A stretch of DNA of 7,698 nt from Candidatus Merdimorpha stercoravium (GCA_018715295.1 DVLY01000010.1:1-7698), one strand, 5' to 3'. Counted from the first letter of the stretch, positions 1 through 7,234 are shown. The notes: generated by a model from the letters alone, not told the origin. Translations and numbers: made by a program.

Positions 1-366
1 CAGAACGTGGTAGCCGACGTACCCGACCTTCAGGTGCTGGGCGATCCTTCGGCCGACCTGCTGGCCGTATCCTGGGGCGGTACCTTCGGGCACATGATGG
101 AGGCGGTCAACCAGATGAACCGCGCCGGCAAGAAAGTGGCCCTGGCGCATTTCAGCTACCTCAACCCCCTGCCCAAGAACACCGAGGAAGTGCTCAAGAA
201 ATACAACAAGATCGTGGTGTGCGAACTCAACGACGGTCAGTTGGCCGGGTACCTGCGCATGAAGATCGACGGGCTGAACCACCTCGAAAAGTACAACAAG
301 GTACAGGGTCAGCCGTTCAAGGTTGAGGAACTCACCGAATGTTTCACTAAACTGCTGGAGAAATAA
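1..366 (+). CDS. korA: 2-oxoglutarate:ferredoxin oxidoreductase subunit alpha, C-terminal part (5' truncated by window)
   Basis: The last 121 residues and TAA stop of a 2-oxoacid:ferredoxin oxidoreductase alpha subunit; the gene begins left of the window. What is visible is the transketolase-C-terminal-like domain: a strand-turn motif LAVSWGGTFGHMMEAV near the start, then FSYLNPLPKN, then KIVVCELNDGQLAGYLRMKI, which is characteristic of KorA-type subunits, and a short acidic tail ending in LLEK. In this family alpha and beta together perform CoA- and thiamine-diphosphate-dependent oxidative decarboxylation of 2-oxoglutarate to succinyl-CoA, or the reverse, with ferredoxin as electron carrier, in the cytoplasm. 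The beta-subunit gene follows after only 4 bp, so the two are surely one transcript. Assignment to 2-oxoglutarate and not another 2-oxoacid rests on resemblance to Bacteroidota KorAB; the substrate-binding part is not in view. Confidence 0.9.
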   Translation, partial: QNVVADVPDLQVLGDPSADLLAVSWGGTFGHMMEAVNQMNRAGKKVALAHFSYLNPLPKNTEEVLKKYNKIVVCELNDGQLAGYLRMKIDGLNHLEKYNKVQGQPFKVEELTECFTKLLEK

Positions 367-370
367 GACC

Positions 371-1396
371 ATGTGCGAAAATCATCAATATACCGCTAAA
401 GACTTCAAAAGCGACCAATACGTACGCTGGTGCCCGGGCTGCGGCGACCATGCGGTGGTCAACACCCTTCAGAAAGCGATGGCCGAACTGGGCATCGCTC
501 CCAAGGACACGGCCGTAATCTCCGGTATCGGTTGCTCGTCCCGTCTGCCCTACTACATGGGTACTTACGGTTTCCACACCATCCACGGGCGCGGAGCCGC
601 CATCGCCACGGGTGTAAAAGTAGCCAACCCCCACTTGTCCGTATGGCAGATCACCGGCGACGGCGACTGCATGGCCATCGGAGGCAACCACTTCATCCAC
701 TCGGTACGCCGCAATGTGGACATCAACGTCATCCTGCTCAACAACAAGATCTATGGCCTGACCAAGGGACAGTACTCCCCCACCTCGGCACGCGGATTCG
801 TCTCGAAATCCTCGCCCTACGGCACGGTGGAAGATCCCTTTATCCCGGCCGAGCTCACCTTGGGCGCACGGGGCAACTTCTTCGCCCGTTCGCTCGACGT
901 GGAAATGAACCTGACCAAGGATGCCATGGTCGCTGCCGCCCGTCATCGCGGGGCTGCGGTAGTCGAAGTGCTGCAGAACTGCGTCATCTTCAACGACGGC
1001 ATCCACACCTGCATCACGGACAAAGCAGTGCGGGCCGACCGGACCATCACCCTGGTACAAGGTGAAAAGATGATCTTCGGCGCCAACCGCGACAAGGGCA
1101 TCGTGCTCGACGGCCTGACACTCAAGACCGTAACCATCGGTCAGGACGGATACACGCTGGACGACGTGCTGGTGCATGACGCCACCACGCGCGACAACAC
1201 CCTCCACTTCATGCTGGCCATGATGGGTTGCACTCCCGAGAGCACCCTTCCGGTGGCTCTGGGTATCATCCGCAATGCCGAAGCTCCGACCTACGACCAC
1301 GAAGTCGAACACCAGTTGGAAGAGGTCGCTGCCAAGAAGAAAGACCACAACCTGACCGAACTCATCCTTCAGGGAGAAACCTGGGAAGTAAAATAA
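371..1396 (+). CDS. korB: 2-oxoglutarate:ferredoxin oxidoreductase subunit beta
   Basis: A complete 341-residue beta subunit, normal for the family, which binds thiamine diphosphate and one [4Fe-4S] cluster. Expected cluster cysteines are seen: C21 and C24 in WCPGCGDH, C55 in GIGCSSRLP, and C204 in LQNCVIFND, with spacing like that of characterised archaeal 2-oxoacid:ferredoxin oxidoreductase beta subunits. The ThDP/Mg site is GDGDCMAIGGNH (96-107) followed by LLNNKIYGLTKGQ (122-134). The C-terminal part (about 225-341) is the beta-subunit extension. The ATG at 371 is chosen because the family N-terminus begins just before the cysteine motif. An in-frame ATG at 323 would overlap korA by 44 bp and add a non-family peptide. 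A GGAG at 357-360, inside the end of korA, is a plausible ribosome-binding site. The gene is followed by a strong hairpin, so it is probably the last gene of its operon. Substrate specificity is inferred. Confidence 0.94.
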   Translation: MCENHQYTAKDFKSDQYVRWCPGCGDHAVVNTLQKAMAELGIAPKDTAVISGIGCSSRLPYYMGTYGFHTIHGRGAAIATGVKVANPHLSVWQITGDGDCMAIGGNHFIHSVRRNVDINVILLNNKIYGLTKGQYSPTSARGFVSKSSPYGTVEDPFIPAELTLGARGNFFARSLDVEMNLTKDAMVAAARHRGAAVVEVLQNCVIFNDGIHTCITDKAVRADRTITLVQGEKMIFGANRDKGIVLDGLTLKTVTIGQDGYTLDDVLVHDATTRDNTLHFMLAMMGCTPESTLPVALGIIRNAEAPTYDHEVEHQLEEVAAKKKDHNLTELILQGETWEVK

Positions 1397-1422
1397 TCCC
1401 GGGCCTCTCTGTCGGGCAGCAA

Positions 1423-1489
1423 GGCAGTCGTTCAAAAGCAAAGGGTTGCGCCCCGTCGGGGCGCAACCCTTTGCTTTTGAACGACTGCC
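1423..1489. terminator. Perfect 32-bp inverted repeat, probable bidirectional terminator
   Basis: Arms 1423-1454 and 1458-1489 are exact reverse complements with a 3-nt loop (GTC, 1455-1457). The inner 17 bp is a G+C-rich stem (GCAAAGGGTTGCGCCCC). Outside it sit A4 on the left and T4 on the right, which serve as the U-tract for rightward and leftward transcription respectively. A further 11 bp (GGCAGTCGTTC and its complement) continues the pairing beyond that. It lies 26 bp past the korB stop and 4 bp past the stop of the convergent GH3 gene, exactly where a shared terminator is expected. The outer 11 bp is not needed for intrinsic termination and makes the element unusually long. Confidence 0.85.
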
Positions 1490-1493
1490 CGCC

Positions 1494-4427
1494 CTATTTC
1501 CCGTCGATGGCTCCGAGGATCGCCTCCAGAATCCCGAAACGATACCCCCCGTCGGAAAAAGCGTTGGCTTTCTTCTCGCCGTACGTCCGGTTGGTCAGCA
1601 GCACGTACACCAAGTCCTGCTCCGGCTCCACCAGCAGCATCGTCCCCGTAAAACCCGTATGCCAATACGCCTGCGAAGAGACACACGCATCGAAATGGTC
1701 CGGCGCCGCCCCGATGGCCTTTTTCACAAACCCTGCCGAACGGCTGTTGGAAGCCGTCGCATAGGCATAACGCGTAAAACGATCGACCGTCTGTTCGGAA
1801 AAGAACCGATGTCCCCCGTAATAACCCTTCTGCAGGAGCATCTGCCCGTACTTGGCCAAGTCGTAGGCCGATGAGAAATTGCCCGCATGCCCCGATACGC
1901 CTCCCAGCAGCGCCGCCCCGCTATCGTGAACGTATCCCCGCAACAACTGCCGGCGGAACAAGGTATCGTTGTCCGAAGGGGCAATGCTGTCGGCAGGCAT
2001 GCGCAAAAGCGGGCGGAATCCCATCGTCAGCGCCCCCAACGGGCGGAACACCTGCCCCAGCGCCGCCTGCTCGATGCCCTCGGGATAGTATCGGTCCACC
2101 ACCTCCCGCAGCAGGTAAAAATCCAAGTCGCTGTACACCATCCTCTTGGGACGCAAAGCGCATTTGCGCAGGCGGGCCGTCACCGTATCGGGATACGAGG
2201 CACGCATGTAGAGCCCTTCGGCCACTTCGAGGGGATACTCCGGGCTCGGTGTATCGGCATAGAAAAATTCGCTGGGTTCCTTCGTGTTCTTGTCCAGCGT
2301 ATAGGAATAAAAAGGAAGCCCTGCGGGCAGCCCCCCGTTGTGCGCCAGCAGTTCCTTGAGCAGGACCTTTCCCTTGTTCGATCCCCGGTAGACCGGCAAC
2401 ATATCTTCCAGGCGCGAGGAAAATTGGATCTTTCCCCGGTCGTACAACTGCATGATCAGCGGCAAGGTCGCCGACACCTTCGTAACCGAAGCCAAATCGT
2501 ACACTGTACCCGGGGTTACCGCCCGCGAGAGCGAATCGCCGTACATCGTCGTCCCGAAACACCGGTCGATCACCACCCGGCCGCCCCGGGCCACCACCAA
2601 CCTTCCCCCGGGTGCCGAACCCGTCGCCACGATGTCGGCCAGAAGGCTGTCCACTGCACCCAGTTTCTCCGGATCGATCCCTTCCTGGGAGGGGAAACCG
2701 AACTTCAAGCGACCCAGCGGACGGAAGGTCTCGCCCGTGCCCCGAGGGTATCCCTCGCCCAGGCTCACCGGCAACTTCCCCTTGGGAGCCACCGCCCCGT
2801 ACAACACCTCGGCCGCCGCCAGATTGGCCGCCCACAGGTTTTCATACGCCAGCACCGCCGCCGGATAGCGTTTCCACCCCTCCAGTTGCCACAGCGCATA
2901 GGGATTGTCCAGCCATACCAGCACCGCGCCCGGCGCTGCCGCGAGCGAATCCAGAAGCGCCCGATCCCGCTCCGCAACCTTTCCGGGCGTAAAAGCCGCC
3001 GGCGAACCGCCGTGATACCCTACCACCAACGTGTGCCCCTGGCTCTGCTCCAGGATCCGTGCAGCCGAAGCCTGTCGATCCAACACCTTTACCGGTGCAT
3101 AAAGCCCCATGTAGCGCACCATGTCCCCGCTTTCACCCGCACCCAGGGGGAGGTAGCACACCGTATCGACCGCATCGGCCAACGGCAGCGCATGTTCCCG
3201 GTTGTGCAGCAGGGTTACGGCCCGTTCCATCACATCCAGACAAAGCGCCGAATCCCTCTCGGTACCCCGAGCTGCCCGCAGGGCGAGCGAGTCCGCCCGG
3301 GGAGGCACCCCCTCCAGGATCCCCGCCGCACATTTGGCGGACAGGATACGCTGCACGCTCTGTTCGATCCGCTCCCGGGGAATCCGCCCCTGCTTTACCG
3401 CCGCGAGCACCGCCCGGTAAGCCGTCTCCGTATCTTCGGAATACAGCAGCATGTCGTTCCCGGCCAGGATCGCTTCGATCTCGGCCTCCCCGCAACCGTA
3501 GCGGCCGGACACGCCCCGCATGTTGAGGGCATCGGTGATCACCAAGCCCTGATAGTTCCACGCCCGGCGGAGGATTCCCCCGACGATGCGCTCGGAAAGG
3601 CTCGAGGGACGCTCTCCCACACTGTCGAAGGCCGGCACGTAGAGATGGCCGGTCATCACGCTCGCCACCCCTCCCCGGCAGGCTTTTTCAAAAGGCTGCA
3701 GTTCGACCTCCTCCAGACGGCGGGCCGAAAAAGGCAGCACCGGCAATTCCTTGTGGCTGTCGGTGCGGGTGGCCCCGTGTCCCGGAAAATGCTTGACCGA
3801 AGCCAGCACCCCCGCATCCTGCATCCCCCGGACAAAGGCTGCGACCTTGCCCGCCACCCGATGCGGATCTTCCCCGAAGGAACGCACGCCGATGATCGGG
3901 TTTTCCGGCTCCGTATTCACATCGGCCGAAGGGGCGAAATTGGCATAGATTCCCATCTGTCGGCAGGCCTCCCCGATGTGCCGACCCACCCGATACACCA
4001 GCGTATCGTTCCCGAGCGCCCCCATGGTCAGCGGCCAGGGATACCCGAAGGTGCCGTCCAAACGCATGGCCAGCCCGCGTTCCAAGGTCATGGCGGACAG
4101 AAGCGGCACCCGCCTGCTGTGCTGTTGCGCCTGCGCGAGGAAATCCAACACCGCCTCGGGTTCGTTGCGATACAGCGACACCCCGCCCACATGACAGCTG
4201 TCGATCAGGTACAGCGCCCGGGAGACCTGCGCAGGGGTTTGGAGAAATACCGCCGGGACGAACATCTGCCCTACTTTTTCCTCCAGGCTCATCGCCCCAC
4301 AAAGCGAGTCCACCCGCTGGCGATCCGCTGCGGACAATCCCCGGTAAGTAAAACGGCCGGCCGGTTGAGCCAAAAGCCCGACATTCCCGACCAAAAAGGC
4401 CAGGAGCCACCACAAACTGTTTTTCAT
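1494..4427 (-). CDS. Secreted GH3 beta-N-acetylhexosaminidase fused to a beta-lactamase-family serine hydrolase (NagZ-AmiE-like)
   Basis: A 977-residue two-enzyme fusion. Residues 1-20 look like a Sec signal peptide (MKN, hydrophobic core, LLA before Q21) with no lipobox cysteine, so it is probably periplasmic. Residues about 40-370 are a GH3 NagZ-type barrel: KHFPGHG (212-218) leads into the D223-S-H225 dyad that serves as acid/base in this subfamily, and ITDALNM carries the nucleophile D299. Residues about 395-565 resemble the GH3 C-terminal sandwich. Residues about 585-977 are a class C beta-lactamase/esterase-fold domain with SVTK (S647, K650), YSD (765-767, a variant of YxN) and HTG (923-925). 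In Bacillus subtilis the adjacent nagZ and amiE genes encode a GlcNAc-releasing glucosaminidase and a serine-hydrolase amidase that strips peptides from MurNAc; the fusion could do both steps on muropeptides. That role is inferred. A plain esterase or peptidase for the second domain is possible. The gene lies 180 bp downstream of aroA. Confidence 0.9.
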   Translation of the reverse strand: MKNSLWWLLAFLVGNVGLLAQPAGRFTYRGLSAADRQRVDSLCGAMSLEEKVGQMFVPAVFLQTPAQVSRALYLIDSCHVGGVSLYRNEPEAVLDFLAQAQQHSRRVPLLSAMTLERGLAMRLDGTFGYPWPLTMGALGNDTLVYRVGRHIGEACRQMGIYANFAPSADVNTEPENPIIGVRSFGEDPHRVAGKVAAFVRGMQDAGVLASVKHFPGHGATRTDSHKELPVLPFSARRLEEVELQPFEKACRGGVASVMTGHLYVPAFDSVGERPSSLSERIVGGILRRAWNYQGLVITDALNMRGVSGRYGCGEAEIEAILAGNDMLLYSEDTETAYRAVLAAVKQGRIPRERIEQSVQRILSAKCAAGILEGVPPRADSLALRAARGTERDSALCLDVMERAVTLLHNREHALPLADAVDTVCYLPLGAGESGDMVRYMGLYAPVKVLDRQASAARILEQSQGHTLVVGYHGGSPAAFTPGKVAERDRALLDSLAAAPGAVLVWLDNPYALWQLEGWKRYPAAVLAYENLWAANLAAAEVLYGAVAPKGKLPVSLGEGYPRGTGETFRPLGRLKFGFPSQEGIDPEKLGAVDSLLADIVATGSAPGGRLVVARGGRVVIDRCFGTTMYGDSLSRAVTPGTVYDLASVTKVSATLPLIMQLYDRGKIQFSSRLEDMLPVYRGSNKGKVLLKELLAHNGGLPAGLPFYSYTLDKNTKEPSEFFYADTPSPEYPLEVAEGLYMRASYPDTVTARLRKCALRPKRMVYSDLDFYLLREVVDRYYPEGIEQAALGQVFRPLGALTMGFRPLLRMPADSIAPSDNDTLFRRQLLRGYVHDSGAALLGGVSGHAGNFSSAYDLAKYGQMLLQKGYYGGHRFFSEQTVDRFTRYAYATASNSRSAGFVKKAIGAAPDHFDACVSSQAYWHTGFTGTMLLVEPEQDLVYVLLTNRTYGEKKANAFSDGGYRFGILEAILGAIDGK

Positions 4428-4607
4428 TCGGACGATAAAATTCTATTCGTTCCCCGTGCGTCCTTCCTCCATGGCGCACGGATTTCTTTTCCTCCCCCCT
4501 TCGATCTCTCCCCGGTCTGCTCTCCTCCCTATCTTTCTCGATCTACTCTCCTCGGTCCCCTCGAACTTTTCCCGACTGTCCCCGGATGGGGAAAGGGGAA
4601 AACCACG
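4428..4607 (-). other. 180-bp leader/intergenic region between aroA and the GH3 gene, strongly purine-rich on the transcribed sense
   Basis: From 4483 to 4580 the plus strand is about 83% pyrimidine (81 of 98 by hand count), including an unbroken 20-nt pyrimidine run at 4483-4502. The GH3 transcript would therefore carry a G/A-rich leader with several GGAGG-like stretches, none at normal spacing to the ATG at 4427. The heptamer TCGATCT occurs twice on the plus strand (4501-4507 and 4538-4544). A weak imperfect hairpin lies just after aroA (about 4567-4602, outer TTTTCCC/GGGAAAA and inner TCCCC/GGGGA) without a following U-tract on the minus strand. I found no convincing TAnnTTTG promoter here, so whether the GH3 gene has its own promoter is open. 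Confidence 0.5.
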
Positions 4608-5858
4608 CTACCGCACCTCCCGGCAGAGCAAGCCCACCGAAGCCATGTCCTCCCAGAAACGGGGGTAGGACTTGGTAACCACCTGCGGGCAGCGCACCGA
4701 AAAACCGCCCTCCAAGGCCAACGGCACGAAAGCCATCGCCATGCGGTGGTCCTGGTAGGTCTCCAGACAAATCTCGCGGGAACGTGGCGAAAACGCCTCG
4801 ATGGTCAGGCTGTCCCGGGTAGCGGAACACCCCACGCCGAATTTGGCCAGTTCAGCCTGCAACGCTGCGATCCGGTCGGTTTCCTTGACCCGCAAGGTTC
4901 CCAGCCCCGTCAGGCGACCTTTTATCTTCAAGGCGGCCATCACCACGGCCACACTCTGGGCCACATCGGGCGTATCGCCCATGTCGAGTTGGCAGTACTC
5001 CGGGGCCGAGTAACCCTCCCGAGGCTCCAGACGAAGGATGCCCCCGGGAGAAAAGACGGATTCCACACCGAACACCTCCCGGAATATCCCGACCAGACGG
5101 CTGTCGCCCTGCGGGCTCCCGGGCAGGAACGAAGACAGTTCGAACCCTCGGCGCGCTACGGCTGAAAGGGCGTAAAAATACGACGCCGAACTCCAGTCGG
5201 ACTCCACCAGAACCCGGTTCACCGCGCAAGCCTTGGCCGGCGGGACGGTAACGTCTCGCTCCCCGACCCGGCAGTCCAGTCCCACCGAACGCAGCACCGA
5301 AGCCGTCAGTTCGATGTAAGGCCGCGAAACGCTCTGCCCATCCAGGTGCAAATGCAAGCCCTGTTGCCAAAACGGAGCCATCAACATCAGCGCGGTAATG
5401 AACTGGCTGGACACCGTGCTGTCTATCCGGCACTCCCCGCCCGGCAACTCACGCCCCCGGATGCGAAGCGGCGGGCATCCCTCCCGCTCCAGATAGTCGA
5501 TCCCGGCCCCCAGGCGGCGCAAGGCCTCCACCAGCGGGGCAATGGGGCGTTCCTTCATCCTCCCCGAACCGGTCAGCACTACCTCCCGCCCGGGACAGGA
5601 AGCCAAATAAGCCGTCCCGAAACGCATGGCTGTCCCCGCATGGCCCACATCGAGCACCGAAGAGGGGTCTTCCAGCACCCGGCGCATGGCGCGGGTATCG
5701 TCCGAGTCGGAAAGATTGTCGATGGAAAAAGCCCCGCCCATGGCCGCCTGCAAGAGCAGCAGACGGTTCGACTGGCTTTTGGAGCCGGACAAACGGATCC
5801 TGCCCGGAGCGGCGACCACCCCGGACGGAAAACTGATAAAGGAAACCGGCTGATCCAT
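4608..5858 (-). CDS. aroA: 3-phosphoshikimate 1-carboxyvinyltransferase (EPSP synthase)
   Basis: A complete 416-residue EPSP synthase, which joins shikimate-3-phosphate and phosphoenolpyruvate in the sixth step of the shikimate pathway, in the cytoplasm. Visible signatures in order: GSKSQSNR (25-32, with catalytic K27 and R32), HAGTAMRF (73-80), SGRMKERPI (98-106), the S3P-binding TVSSQF (148-153), RPYIEL (179-184), TPDVAQ with D298 (the E. coli D313 equivalent), KETDRI (325-330, E326 equivalent to E. coli E341) and DHRMAMAF (370-377). All essential residues I know are present, so it should be active. The usual NAGTAMRP loop reads HAGTAMRF here: His replaces Asn and Phe80 stands where E. coli has Pro101, a position that influences glyphosate sensitivity in E. 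coli. I believe Phe is common here in Bacteroidota. The start fits the family N-terminus. It begins 51 bp after the dihydroorotase-like gene and may be co-transcribed with it. Confidence 0.96.
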   Translation of the reverse strand: MDQPVSFISFPSGVVAAPGRIRLSGSKSQSNRLLLLQAAMGGAFSIDNLSDSDDTRAMRRVLEDPSSVLDVGHAGTAMRFGTAYLASCPGREVVLTGSGRMKERPIAPLVEALRRLGAGIDYLEREGCPPLRIRGRELPGGECRIDSTVSSQFITALMLMAPFWQQGLHLHLDGQSVSRPYIELTASVLRSVGLDCRVGERDVTVPPAKACAVNRVLVESDWSSASYFYALSAVARRGFELSSFLPGSPQGDSRLVGIFREVFGVESVFSPGGILRLEPREGYSAPEYCQLDMGDTPDVAQSVAVVMAALKIKGRLTGLGTLRVKETDRIAALQAELAKFGVGCSATRDSLTIEAFSPRSREICLETYQDHRMAMAFVPLALEGGFSVRCPQVVTKSYPRFWEDMASVGLLCREVR

Positions 5859-5909
5859 CGCGCGTATGTTTATTTTGCTCCGGGTAGAAAAAACGACCGG
5901 ATTAAGTCC

Positions 5910-7175
5910 TCACACGGTCAGATGACCCTTCACGTATACCGCAAAGACCTCGCCCAAAAGTTCGCAGCCGATCATCGCCGAGTTTTTCGCCCGGGATTCG
6001 ATCATGTCCTTGGTAAAGGTCCAACGGGCCGAGGGGTCGAAAAGCGTCATCTCGGCCACTCCGCCGGGAACGATGCTGGGCACCTCCACCCCGAAACGAC
6101 GGCGCGGACCGATGCTCATCAGTTCGACCATCCGCTCCAGGGAAATATGGTCGTGGAGTGCCTTCCAAGCGGCGCCGAAAGCCGTTTGCAGACCAATGGT
6201 CCCGTAGGCCGCCCGCTGGTATTCGCATTTCTTGTCCTCGATGTCCACCGGGGTATGGTCGGAAGCAATGCAGCACACCGTACCGTCTTTCACCGCCCGT
6301 ACCAGCGCCGCGATGTGGGTACGCGTGCGCAAGGGCGGAAGTACTTTGTAGCGGGTATCGAAATCCTGCAGGCAGCTGTCGTCCAAGAGCAGATGATGGG
6401 GCGTTACGCTGCACGAGACGTCCACGCCCTTTTTCCGCGCCTCCCGGATCATCCGGACGGCGCCCGGGGTCGTTACACAGGCGATGTGCAACGGAGCACC
6501 CGTGTACTGGGCCAGGAAAATATCCCGCGAGACGGCAATGTCCTCGGCGATATCCGGAATCCCGTGCAGGCCGAGCGTAGTGGCGACCGGCCCTTCGTTG
6601 GCTACTCCCACGTGCAGGATCGAGCGGTCCATGGGCGTGGTTACGGTCAAGGCGCCCAGCGCGCCGTTGTACTGCAGCACGAGCTGCTCGATCAGGTTGT
6701 TGTCGATGGGGCATCCATCCCAGAAAGCGACCGCTCCCCCGCAGAGCATGTCGTAGGTCTCGGCCATGGCCTTTCCTTCGGCAGCTTGGGTGGCAGTCCC
6801 TACCGGGTAAAGGTTCACGGGCAGGGAGGCGGATTTCTCGACAAAGAATTCCACCTTCTGGCGGCTGTCGGTAGGACAGCTTTTGGGCGAGGCCAGCGCC
6901 ACAGCGGTAAATCCGCCTCGGGCGGCTGCTCGCGCGCCGCTTTCGAGCGTTTCGGCCTCCTCGTACAGCGGTTCGCCGAAACGGCAGGCCGTATCCATCC
7001 AACCGGGGGATACGCACAGGCCTTTTTCATCCACTATGCGCCGCTGCCCGTCTTCCAGGGGAATATCGTCGGCGATTTCCCGGATGGTTTCACCCGAGAG
7101 GAGCAGGTCTTTCGTCTGTCCGTTGTACGGACTGGTAGGGTCCACGATCAGGGCCTTTCTGATAAGCGTATCCAT
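5910..7175 (-). CDS. Dihydroorotase-like amidohydrolase lacking several metal ligands
   Basis: A 421-residue protein of the type I dihydroorotase family (amidohydrolase superfamily), whose normal job is cyclising carbamoyl-aspartate to dihydroorotate. Family landmarks: VSPGWMDTACRFGEP (55-69), AAARGGFTAVALASP (83-97), GAVAFWDG (147-154), LHIACVTTPGAVRMIREAR (229-247), SVTPHHLLL (256-264), PPLRT (280-284), ASDHTP (304-309) and a GVAEMTLFD beta-sandwich strand (372-380). Canonical enzymes have D-x-H-x-H-x-R at the first site; here it is D61-T-A63-C-R65-F-G67, so both metal-binding histidines are gone. The His of the usual H-I-A-H is Cys233. D306 is kept. I therefore predict loss of ordinary dihydroorotase activity. 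It may resemble the inactive PyrC' partners of aspartate transcarbamoylase, and similar 'RFG[DE]P' homologues are common in Bacteroidota. The ATG at 7175 is preferred over one at 7334 because the latter would read through the promoter region and overlap the divergent gene. A GGAAG (7187-7183) precedes the ATG. First gene of the minus-strand array. Confidence 0.85.
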   Translation of the reverse strand: MDTLIRKALIVDPTSPYNGQTKDLLLSGETIREIADDIPLEDGQRRIVDEKGLCVSPGWMDTACRFGEPLYEEAETLESGARAAARGGFTAVALASPKSCPTDSRQKVEFFVEKSASLPVNLYPVGTATQAAEGKAMAETYDMLCGGAVAFWDGCPIDNNLIEQLVLQYNGALGALTVTTPMDRSILHVGVANEGPVATTLGLHGIPDIAEDIAVSRDIFLAQYTGAPLHIACVTTPGAVRMIREARKKGVDVSCSVTPHHLLLDDSCLQDFDTRYKVLPPLRTRTHIAALVRAVKDGTVCCIASDHTPVDIEDKKCEYQRAAYGTIGLQTAFGAAWKALHDHISLERMVELMSIGPRRRFGVEVPSIVPGGVAEMTLFDPSARWTFTKDMIESRAKNSAMIGCELLGEVFAVYVKGHLTV

Positions 7176-7203
7176 CGGTTTTCTTCCAGATTTTTTTACG
7201 GCG

Positions 7204-7211
7204 TAAAGATA
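7204..7211 (-). promoter_or_regulatory. Candidate Bacteroidota -7 box for the dihydroorotase-like gene
   Basis: Read on the minus strand, 7211 to 7204 is TATCTTTA, matching seven of the eight positions of the Bacteroidota -7 consensus TAnnTTTG. It would start transcription near 7197, giving a leader of about 22 nt before the ATG at 7175. No clear TTTG -33 element is visible at the expected distance upstream (around 7231-7234), so the call rests on the -7 match and its position. Confidence 0.4.
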
Positions 7212-7234
7212 GCCAATAAGCTCGGAAGTATTTT

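Noticed and set aside
323..370. Upstream in-frame ATG for korB (16 extra residues)
   Set aside because: It overlaps the korA coding end by 44 bp and adds a peptide unlike the family N-terminus. The ATG at 371 has a suitable GGAG and normal spacing after korA.
347..1441. 364-codon minus-strand open frame opposite korB
   Set aside because: Codon-register shadow of korB, which has all expected cofactor motifs. The antisense product has no recognisable motif and would start inside the terminator hairpin.
4443..4472. Nine-codon upstream ORF (minus strand) before the GH3 gene
   Set aside because: Too short to support. No well-spaced ribosome-binding site, and its sequence is just part of the purine-rich leader.
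4567..4602. Hairpin after aroA as an intrinsic terminator
   Set aside because: The stem is imperfect with a large bulge, and on the transcribed (minus) sense it is followed by GTTCGAGGGG and not a U-tract.
1887..5165. 1092-codon plus-strand open frame opposite the GH3 gene and aroA
   Set aside because: It is exactly in codon register with the minus-strand genes and exists because they avoid TTA, CTA and TCA. Its product is rich in Arg, Pro, His and Gln with no recognisable domain, and it spans the end of one real gene and the start of another.
5859..5909. Separate promoter for aroA in the 51-bp gap
   Set aside because: No TAnnTTTG box is present on the minus strand. A T6 tract and a weak CCGG repeat are seen but are too poor to call either promoter or terminator.
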